Made by a program: the position numbers and the translations under genes
Notes under the pieces: generated by a model
What the model saw: the letters and a program-made list of their open reading frames with translations, nothing else
What the model was told of the DNA's origin: nothing
Database searches by the model: none
Assembly: GCA_010027105.1 (NCBI GenBank)
Contig: RGVT01000175.1
Span: forward strand, 1-6,057
DNA length: 6,057 nucleotides
Direction of reading: 5' to 3'
Source: Planctomycetia bacterium
GTDB lineage: Bacteria > Planctomycetota > Planctomycetia > Pirellulales > UBA1268
Shown: in pieces, positions 1 through 5,514 of the stretch
How positions within the stretch are numbered: position 1 is the first letter of the stretch
How the letters are laid out: each line of letters opens with the position of its first letter

Positions 1-93
1 GAACCGGGCGAGCGCCAACGCCCCGTCGCCCAGCGGCGTGTTCACGGACACGCCCTGCACGATCGATGCGGCCGTGGAGACGGGAGCTGCCAT
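1..93 (-). CDS. vgrG: VgrG-like T6SS spike protein, N-terminal fragment (cut by window edge)
   Basis: Only the first 31 codons are inside the window, starting at an ATG (bases 93-91) and open to base 1. Residues 15-31 (VSVNTPLGDGALALARF) match the typical opening of VgrG proteins, where a short beta strand is followed by a TPLG-like turn and a hydrophobic strand leading to the 'G.E.lS' motif, which would lie beyond the edge. The family forms the trimeric puncturing tip of the T6SS tube and carries effectors. The Shine-Dalgarno is weak: GGAA nine bases before the ATG. The frame stays open upstream, but that stretch (residues rich in Ala, Arg and His) has no VgrG character, so I keep this ATG. 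The gene is preceded by a 151-base gap with a possible promoter, so it may start a second transcription unit. With 31 residues the family call is likely but not certain; whether the protein is full length cannot be seen. Confidence 0.6.
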   Translation of the reverse strand, partial: MAAPVSTAASIVQGVSVNTPLGDGALALARF

Positions 94-136
94 CGCCGAT
101 CGTTCCGCTGCTGCTCTTCCGGGTGCCGATGCCTTG

Positions 137-165
137 GGTATACCGATCGACGGATGGCGGTGCAA
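137..165 (-). promoter_or_regulatory. possible sigma70-type promoter for the left-edge vgrG
   Basis: On the minus strand, TTGCAC (165-160) and TATACC (142-137) are separated by exactly 17 bases. They match the -35 and -10 consensus at 3/6 and 4/6 positions. A start site would fall near base 130, giving a leader of about 37 bases before the ATG at 93. This sits in the only gap longer than 60 bases in the window (94-244), which otherwise shows no gene. Short matches like this arise by chance, and the host's sigma-factor preferences are unknown. Confidence 0.3.
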
Positions 166-172
166 CCATCCG
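151..172. repeat. 7-bp perfect inverted repeat spanning the possible -35 element
   Basis: CGGATGG (151-157) and CCATCCG (166-172) form a perfect 7-bp dyad with an 8-base centre. The centre contains the possible -35 hexamer. It could be an operator or a small hairpin. There is no T-run after it on either strand, so it does not look like an intrinsic terminator for the gene ending at 245. Confidence 0.35.
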
Positions 173-244
173 GCGGTCAGCTCGCCTCGGGGCGCACGCG
201 CGGATGTGTGAGCGAATCGTATGGATGCGCTGCGTCCGCTCGGG

Positions 245-2164
245 TCAGCGGGCAGGCCGAGTCCACGACTCGGCCTGCACAAGCCCCGCATCGGTCCGGC
301 GGACGTTCCTCAGCCGGGCCGCCGTCCAGTCCGCTCCGCCGTCCTGGACGGCGTGCAGGTTGGCCCCGTCGAGCACGGCTTCTGCGAATACCGCACCCGT
401 GAGGTCGGCGTGGGAAAAGTCGGACCACGTGAGGCTCGAGCGGCTGAAGGTGGCCCGGACGCACACCGCCCGCACCCAGTTCGAGCGGTCGAGGCGGGCG
501 TCGGAAAAGGCCGCTTCGGTGCAGTCGGCCGCCGTGAACACGGCCATCGTGCAGTCGGCGCCGGCGAGATCCGCTGCGGCGAGGTTGGCGGTGGCGAAGC
601 GTGCCGCCTGTGCGGCGATGCCGCCGGCGCGCGCTCCTGCGAGGTTCACCCCCGTGAGACCGCATCGCGTCAGGCGCACCTCCGCCAGCACCGCCCCCGC
701 GAGGTTCGCCGCATCGAGCATCGAGTCGGTGAAGTCCACGCCGGTGAGGTCGAGCCCAGAGAGATCGACCCGCCGGAGCTCGCACATGAGGAACGCCGTG
801 CGGTCGATCCGCGTGTGCCGCAGCGGCAGATCGTCGAACGACACGCGGTGAAACCGCGTGCGTGTGAGGATCGCGTCGGCGAGCGTGGCGCCGTCGAACT
901 CCGCCCAGGCGATCTCGGCGCCCGTGAAGTCGGCGCCGGTGAGGTCGGCACCGCGAAACACGGTCCGGTTCTGGCGGCTGCCGCGGAAGTCGGCCCCCGC
1001 GAGCCGGCAGCCCTCCAGCGACACGCCGTCGAGCACCGCGTCGCCAAAGTCGGCGCCGGAGAGGTCGCAGCCATTGAACGCGGTGTTCTCGAGCGAGTGC
1101 CCCCGGCCGGGGAAGGATCGAAAGTCGGCCTGTTCGAACCGGACGCCTGTGAGCGTTGCGGTCGCCAGCTGCATGCCGCCGAAGACGGCGAGCGAGAGGT
1201 CGGCCCGCGTGAGATCCGCATCAGACAGCCCGGCGTCGGTGAGCGTGGCCTTGCGGAATGACGCGCCGGTGGCCCTGACAGCGGCCATGTCCGCGCCTGT
1301 GAGATCGGCGTCGAGAAACGACGCCCCCGCGAGGTTCGCACCGCGGAGACTCGCCCCGGCGAGCCGGCAGCGGTCGAGCACGGCGCGTGAGAGGTCGCAG
1401 CCGGACAGGTCGGCCCCTTCGAGGTTCGCCTCCTGGAGAAAGGCGCCCTTGAACGACGTGGAGGCGAGGACGAGCCCGCGCATGTCGCAGCCGGGCAGTT
1501 TGAGGCCGTCGCACACCGCCGGGAGCTTCGCGCCGCGGAGGTCGCAGTTCGCCATCGCTGCCCCCGCGAGGTGCGCGGCCGAAAAATCGGAACCCGAGAG
1601 GTTCACGTCGAAGAAGTGGCATTCGGACAGATTCGCGTTGGTGAACATGGACGCGGTGACCGCGCCGGCGGCGATGAGCGTGCCGGACCAGTCGCCGTCC
1701 GTGAATATGGCACGTTCGAAGCCGGGCTCGGCGATCAATCCCCGTTTGATGGTTGCGCCGGCGAATGAGAGGTCGCTGCCACGGCACTGCCCCACGAAGG
1801 GCGCCTCGGCGGAACAGCCAACCCAGCTTGACTGCGACAGGTCGCAGTCGACGAGCACGCTCTCGGTGAGCTCCGCGCCGTCGCACACGGCCCCGGCGAG
1901 CGACACCTTGGCGACGCTCGTGCGGTTGAACGTGGTATTCGCGAGGTGAGCCCGCGCGAGCGAGCCCAGGGAGACCGTGGACTCCGTGAATGTCCCCGCG
2001 GCGAGGTTCGCGTCGGCCAGGGAGACGTTGACGAGGACCGATCCGGTGAACTCCACCCCGGATACGTTCTGCCCCGCCAAATCGATCTCAGTGAGCGAGA
2101 CCCGCTCGAAATGCGACCGATCGGCGATTCGTGCGAGCACCTGCTCGCGGGTGAGGACGTCCAT
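245..2164 (-). CDS. very long pentapeptide-repeat protein of the T6SS cargo cluster
   Basis: This 639-residue protein is almost entirely pentapeptide repeats of the form A(D/N)(L/F)xx, the family that folds as a right-handed four-sided beta-helix. A short helix-like start (residues 1-20) precedes about 118 repeats. The central L/F residue keeps one register from residue 24 to 214 and another from 218/223 to 613, separated by a single-residue deletion. One stretch near 349-357 loses the consensus without losing register. All 17 cysteines fall on inward-facing positions. No enzymatic motif, signal peptide or membrane segment is visible. The ATG lies 6 bases after the stop of the DUF2169 gene and has no clear Shine-Dalgarno, which suggests translational coupling. 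It occupies the place after a T6SS adaptor where an effector is often found, so it may be cargo or a structural extension of the spike; that is inference. Proteins made only of pentapeptide repeats can also be DNA mimics (as in the Qnr/MfpA group), but nothing here points specifically to that. Confidence 0.93.
   Translation of the reverse strand: MDVLTREQVLARIADRSHFERVSLTEIDLAGQNVSGVEFTGSVLVNVSLADANLAAGTFTESTVSLGSLARAHLANTTFNRTSVAKVSLAGAVCDGAELTESVLVDCDLSQSSWVGCSAEAPFVGQCRGSDLSFAGATIKRGLIAEPGFERAIFTDGDWSGTLIAAGAVTASMFTNANLSECHFFDVNLSGSDFSAAHLAGAAMANCDLRGAKLPAVCDGLKLPGCDMRGLVLASTSFKGAFLQEANLEGADLSGCDLSRAVLDRCRLAGASLRGANLAGASFLDADLTGADMAAVRATGASFRKATLTDAGLSDADLTRADLSLAVFGGMQLATATLTGVRFEQADFRSFPGRGHSLENTAFNGCDLSGADFGDAVLDGVSLEGCRLAGADFRGSRQNRTVFRGADLTGADFTGAEIAWAEFDGATLADAILTRTRFHRVSFDDLPLRHTRIDRTAFLMCELRRVDLSGLDLTGVDFTDSMLDAANLAGAVLAEVRLTRCGLTGVNLAGARAGGIAAQAARFATANLAAADLAGADCTMAVFTAADCTEAAFSDARLDRSNWVRAVCVRATFSRSSLTWSDFSHADLTGAVFAEAVLDGANLHAVQDGGADWTAARLRNVRRTDAGLVQAESWTRPAR
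320..2101 (-). repeat. 15-bp periodic tract encoding pentapeptide repeats (639-residue protein)
   Basis: Codons for residues 22-615 form a degenerate 15-base period, seen on the plus strand as recurring 'gaggtcggc' and 'gaagtcggc' blocks. The repeat units vary, so this is an old protein repeat and not a recent satellite. The periodicity also removes stops from other frames, which explains the long opposite-strand reading frames here. Confidence 0.85.
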
Positions 2165-2170
2165 GGCGGT

Positions 2171-4717
2171 TCACGCCCGAGGCGGGAGCAAGGCCCTCGA
2201 GACGTCGCTCCCTACGAACGTCGCGCCCCCGAGCGAGGCTTCCCAGAAACCCGCCTCGAACAGGCTCGAGCCGTCGAACCGCACGTCCACGATCGTGGCC
2301 CGATCGAAGGAGGCACGCAGCAGATTGGCGGCGGTGATCAGTGCCGCATGGATGGTGCTGTCGGAGAAGTTCGCGTTGGCCAGGTCGCAGCGGTCGAGAT
2401 TCGTGCCGTCGAGCGAACATTCCGAGAAGTCGGCCCGCCGCAGGTCGGCGTCTTGGAAGTCGGCACCGTCGAGGATCGACGTGTTCCAACAGGCGTCGTC
2501 TGCGCACACCCGCTCCAGCCGCGCGCCGGTGAAGTCGGCCGCCTCACGAGCCCGGATGTTCGGCAGTTTCGCGTCGGTGAAGTCCGCTTTGCGGCATGAC
2601 GCGGAGCCGAAGTCGGCGAGCCGCAGATCGGCGGCGGAGAAATCAGCCTGGTCAGCGCGCGACGCCCGAAAGCTCGGTCTGTCCAGCACGGCTCCCCGAA
2701 AGCAACTGCCTACGAGTTGGGCGGAGGAAAAATCTGCGTACTTTCCGGACGCAGCGGAAAAATCTGCTCCTTGCAGATCGAGGCCGGCCAGAAAGACTCC
2801 GGAAATCCTCGCCTGCCTCCAGACGGCCCCTTGTACGACGGCGGCGGTGAGATCGGCGTGCTCGAGCACCGCGGCGGTCAGATCGGCGTCCGTCAGGTCG
2901 GCCTCCGTGAGGTTGGCCCGGGTGAAATCGGCCCCCTCCAGCCTGGCCCGGGCGAACCGCGCGCCTGCCGCCTGAACGCCCCGGAACGAGACGCCGGCGA
3001 GATCGAGCCCGGTGAAATCGACGCCCCGCAGGTCGAAGCCCGCGAGCCCGTCGCGCCGAATCGCCGCGAGGTCGAGCGGATCGCCGGGGCGGATCGCCCG
3101 GTCGGCGAGCAACTCCGGGGGGAACGTCGCGAGAAGCGCCTGCTTAGAAGCCTCGAATTCACCCATGAACCCGGCCTGCAGCGCCGCGGCCTCTTCCAGC
3201 CCTTGCGCTGATTCCCTGAGCACCCCGGCCCGCGAACGGACGGCGTCGAGCGACGGCGCCTGCATGGCAGTCGGCTGATCGCCCGGCACGGGCAACAAGG
3301 CGTCGGCTTGCCGCCGCAGGTCTGCCGCGACCTCATGCATCGAGGGGCCGCCGGGGGGCGGATCGGCGGTGAAGGGGTCGGTCGGGAGAAACACGCAGGC
3401 ATCACGCACGGCAGCCTGTTCGGCGGGGCTGAAGGCGGCTGCCAACCGGCCCACCGCAGCATCGTGGCCGGCGCGGGCCTCGGCGAGCTTCGTCGCGACA
3501 TCCGCCTTCACGGCGGCGAGCTGCGCGGCCATGTCGGCCTCCACTGCGGCCTGGGCCGCCTTCCGTTCGGCGATCGCGGCCTCGATGTCGGCCAGGATGG
3601 CCGCCCGGTCGGGAGCCACCAACGCCGGTGTGGACTCTGCGGCGAGCAGCGGGTTCAGATAGGCCTGTGCATCGCGATCCTCGCCGAGCGGCTCGAGGCC
3701 GAACGACACGCCGAGGATGTCGAGCAATTTTGCGCTCCGCACCGGCGTACTTCCGCGCCATACGAGGGTCATCGTTCCGGCATCGGCATCGATGAACACG
3801 GTGTCGAGCACGAGCGGTACTTCCTCGAACTTCGTCTCGGCGTGGTCGAGTCGGTCGTGGCGGGCGGCGGACAGAGGAGTGTCGTCGTGCAGTCGCAGGA
3901 CGAATACTCGTGCCCGCTGGCCGGGTAAAGAAGCCCGCCACTCGGCATGTTCGGGATGGAGGTGCAGAAGTTCCAGTGGTTCATCACCGCGGAAATATCC
4001 ATCGATCCACTGGTCCGGCAACGTCGCCATCCAAAACCGCGCATCGAACTGTGGAGGTGACCATGGCCACCACGAACTCACCCCGGTCTTCCCAGGCATC
4101 CCGAGGTACTGGCGCCGCTGCGGCCAGTCGGACGGGATCGGACCGAGTCCGGCCGGATCACCGCCCGCGTGCCGACCGCTGATCGGCCGCGTGGGATGCT
4201 CGAGATTCGGCACTTCATCGCCGTCGACGCCGAATCCCAGCGGATTGGCCGCGACGCTCGCGCCACCGAACGCCCGTGCAAACGTCAGAGGTGTCGCGCC
4301 CGCGATCGCAGCCGGTCCGGGCACATCGAAAAGGCCGCCCGTGGTCCAGCGGCGTTCCCCGTGCACGGTGATCGTCTTCCACCAGTCGCCCACGGCGACG
4401 CGCACGGGATAGCGGGTGAGGGCAGTCCCTTTCGGGGGGTGGGCAGTGCCGACGACGATGACCTCGCCCAAAGGTTTCCGAGGGACGAAGTCCGAGGGAT
4501 AACGAGTTCCCAAGGCGGCCTCGCCGTGGGGGAGGTCGCCCGTAGGGAACACATCGTCGGAGGCGACGAGGTTGGTGGCTCCCGACGGTGTCAACGCGAA
4601 GCCCGCCTTCACGAAGAACCCCACGCACGTTCCCGTCCTCCCGCCTGGCGCCGAAGCATCGCGGAACAGACACCACCCCAAGGCGTGCCCGGGCGGATTC
4701 TTGGGAACGACCTTCAT
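2171..4717 (-). CDS. DUF2169 T6SS adaptor-like protein fused to a pentapeptide-repeat domain
   Basis: This 848-residue protein has three parts. Residues about 1-355 match DUF2169: KPLGEVIVVGTAHP (81-94), VHGERRW (118-124), ARAFGG followed by NPLGFG (147-163), PNLEHP (170-175), GLGPIPSDWPQRR (190-202), PPQFDARFWMATLPDQW (221-237), GDEP (244-247) and LPG (264-266). DUF2169 proteins are encoded beside vgrG genes and are regarded as adaptors that help load effectors on the spike. Residues about 365-430 are an Ala/Lys/Glu-rich segment likely to form a long helix or coiled coil, followed by a Pro-rich linker and a second helical stretch (about 462-535). Residues about 556-845 are roughly 57 pentapeptide repeats with one single-residue register insertion at 719-728. 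The ATG at 4717 has GAGGAG 11 bases upstream, overlapping the stop of the preceding gene. DUF2169 joined to pentapeptide repeats is a known architecture. The binding partner here is inferred from position, not seen. Confidence 0.93.
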   Translation of the reverse strand: MKVVPKNPPGHALGWCLFRDASAPGGRTGTCVGFFVKAGFALTPSGATNLVASDDVFPTGDLPHGEAALGTRYPSDFVPRKPLGEVIVVGTAHPPKGTALTRYPVRVAVGDWWKTITVHGERRWTTGGLFDVPGPAAIAGATPLTFARAFGGASVAANPLGFGVDGDEVPNLEHPTRPISGRHAGGDPAGLGPIPSDWPQRRQYLGMPGKTGVSSWWPWSPPQFDARFWMATLPDQWIDGYFRGDEPLELLHLHPEHAEWRASLPGQRARVFVLRLHDDTPLSAARHDRLDHAETKFEEVPLVLDTVFIDADAGTMTLVWRGSTPVRSAKLLDILGVSFGLEPLGEDRDAQAYLNPLLAAESTPALVAPDRAAILADIEAAIAERKAAQAAVEADMAAQLAAVKADVATKLAEARAGHDAAVGRLAAAFSPAEQAAVRDACVFLPTDPFTADPPPGGPSMHEVAADLRRQADALLPVPGDQPTAMQAPSLDAVRSRAGVLRESAQGLEEAAALQAGFMGEFEASKQALLATFPPELLADRAIRPGDPLDLAAIRRDGLAGFDLRGVDFTGLDLAGVSFRGVQAAGARFARARLEGADFTRANLTEADLTDADLTAAVLEHADLTAAVVQGAVWRQARISGVFLAGLDLQGADFSAASGKYADFSSAQLVGSCFRGAVLDRPSFRASRADQADFSAADLRLADFGSASCRKADFTDAKLPNIRAREAADFTGARLERVCADDACWNTSILDGADFQDADLRRADFSECSLDGTNLDRCDLANANFSDSTIHAALITAANLLRASFDRATIVDVRFDGSSLFEAGFWEASLGGATFVGSDVSRALLPPRA
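2183..3052 (-). repeat. 15-bp periodic tract encoding pentapeptide repeats (DUF2169 protein)
   Basis: Codons for residues 556-845 carry a degenerate 15-base period like the one in the downstream gene. Two such tracts side by side suggest that the two solenoids are related by duplication, but the units are too diverged to show this by eye. Confidence 0.8.
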
Positions 4718-4728
4718 CCTCGCGCGCG

Positions 4729-4734
4729 CTCCTC
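4729..4734 (-). promoter_or_regulatory. ribosome binding site of the DUF2169 gene
   Basis: GAGGAG on the minus strand lies 11 bases before the ATG at 4717 and overlaps the TGA stop (4735-4733) of the spike-like gene. The overlap supports the chosen start and suggests translation of the two genes is coupled. Confidence 0.65.
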
Positions 4735-5455
4735 AGCCCAATTGAATGACCTCACCAGCGAAACTCAGCATGGAGCCGCTCATGGAGATGAACGTGCCCA
4801 TGCGGACGCTCGAGCCCATCGTCGACGTCAGCGTGTGGGTGGTCGCCGTGATCGAATGCGTGCCGGCGACCGTCTTCGTGTCGGAACCGACCTGCTCGAT
4901 TCGTTCCCCCAACCGCATCACGTTTTGAGCGATCGTCTGGTTGAGAACCTGAATGACGTTGTTCTCGGTTCCCACGTACTTCTGCATTTTGCTCGCGAAA
5001 TCCTGGTCGCCGCTGGGCTTGAGTTTGTAATGCGTCCCTGTCTTGCTTTCATACGTTGTGCTCTTGTTCCAATCGAATACGGTTCCGTTGTTCACTTTGT
5101 TTTGGACCAAGACACCCTTGATGTCGGCGTCCCACACTCCGAGTGTCTGCTTCAGCGAGAAGGGAACGATGTGCTCGATCTTGCCGCCCCCGGTGGTCGG
5201 TAGGTTGAAACCCACGATCGTCGAGTAGGAAGCGCCGAGCGTGGTCGAAAACGAGACACCTTCCACCAGGCTGTTGCTGTAGCCTCTGCGGAACGAATCC
5301 GAGTTGCCCTTCGCCGACGTCACCGTGTTGCCGTTCTGCTCGGAATAGCTGTTGCCGTTCTGCCACTTCGCGGAGTTGCCGTTGGTGGTGTTCGACGAGG
5401 CCGGCTGAACGCCCGTCGTGTTGTTGTAGTCGCCGAGACCATCGAAATAGCCCAT
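4733..5455 (-). CDS. free-standing octapeptide beta-helix protein, probable detached VgrG needle
   Basis: I do not recognise a named family for this 240-residue protein, but its structure is readable. Glycines sit at residues 26, 34, 42, 50, 58, 66, 74 and 82, exactly eight apart, and again at 90. Ser/Thr (once Asn) lies two residues after each of the first eight. Examples are NGNSAKWQ and EGVSFSTT. Octapeptides with a fixed glycine build the trimeric beta-helix of phage T4 gp5 and VgrG. Residues 91-160 are a non-repetitive, possibly globular part. The tail (about 179-240) returns to short glycine-spaced strands (G183, G190, G198), resembling a VgrG C-terminus. The protein has no cysteine and about 20 asparagines. 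It follows the OB-fold gene by 59 bases, has GAGGAG 7 bases before its ATG, and precedes the DUF2169 gene. G+C is locally low (about 42% at 5041-5100), hinting at different ancestry or amino-acid bias. It could instead be a spike-bound effector; I see no catalytic motif. Confidence 0.85.
   Translation of the reverse strand: MGYFDGLGDYNNTTGVQPASSNTTNGNSAKWQNGNSYSEQNGNTVTSAKGNSDSFRRGYSNSLVEGVSFSTTLGASYSTIVGFNLPTTGGGKIEHIVPFSLKQTLGVWDADIKGVLVQNKVNNGTVFDWNKSTTYESKTGTHYKLKPSGDQDFASKMQKYVGTENNVIQVLNQTIAQNVMRLGERIEQVGSDTKTVAGTHSITATTHTLTSTMGSSVRMGTFISMSGSMLSFAGEVIQLG
5192..5383 (-). repeat. eight in-register octapeptide repeats (24-bp period)
   Basis: Codons for residues 25-88 encode eight octads of the form x-G-x-(S/T/N) followed by four variable residues, with no insertion or deletion across 64 residues. 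The DNA is only loosely repetitive because codons differ, so selection on protein shape is more likely than a recent tandem expansion. Confidence 0.8.
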
Positions 5456-5462
5456 GATCAGT

Positions 5463-5468
5463 CTCCTC
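5463..5468 (-). promoter_or_regulatory. ribosome binding site of the octapeptide-repeat gene
   Basis: GAGGAG on the minus strand lies 7 bases before the ATG at 5455. It shows that this gene has its own initiation site and is not simply the end of the preceding vgrG frame. Confidence 0.7.
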
Positions 5469-5514
5469 GGAGGTGTCGCTCACGGTGAGGAAACAATCCG
5501 CACCGCCACGGCGC

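Noticed and set aside
151..172. Intrinsic terminator for the pentapeptide-repeat gene.
   Set aside because: The 7-bp dyad is not followed by a run of T on either strand and lies over 70 bases past the stop.
221..2975. Long plus-strand open frames opposite the pentapeptide-repeat genes (for example 221-1261, 858-1949 and 1977-2975).
   Set aside because: They mirror the 15-base periodicity and high G+C of the minus-strand genes, which keeps stops out of other frames. Their products are Arg/Ala/Ser- or Glu/Val-rich and resemble no family.
320..3052. CRISPR array or DNA satellite, because of the regular short repeats.
   Set aside because: The period is 15 bases with no spacers of constant length, and it matches pentapeptide codons in an intact reading frame.
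5049..5483. An overlapping minus-strand frame of 144 codons starting at GTG 5483, closer to the vgrG stop than the chosen gene.
   Set aside because: Its product is Arg/Gln-rich without pattern, while the overlapping 240-codon frame has an exact octad repeat and a well-placed GAGGAG site.
5456..5514. A simple frameshift splitting one vgrG gene into two.
   Set aside because: The downstream frame is closed by TGA at 5480-5482, the upstream frame by TGA at 5515-5517, and the second gene has its own ribosome site, so a single indel would not restore a fusion.
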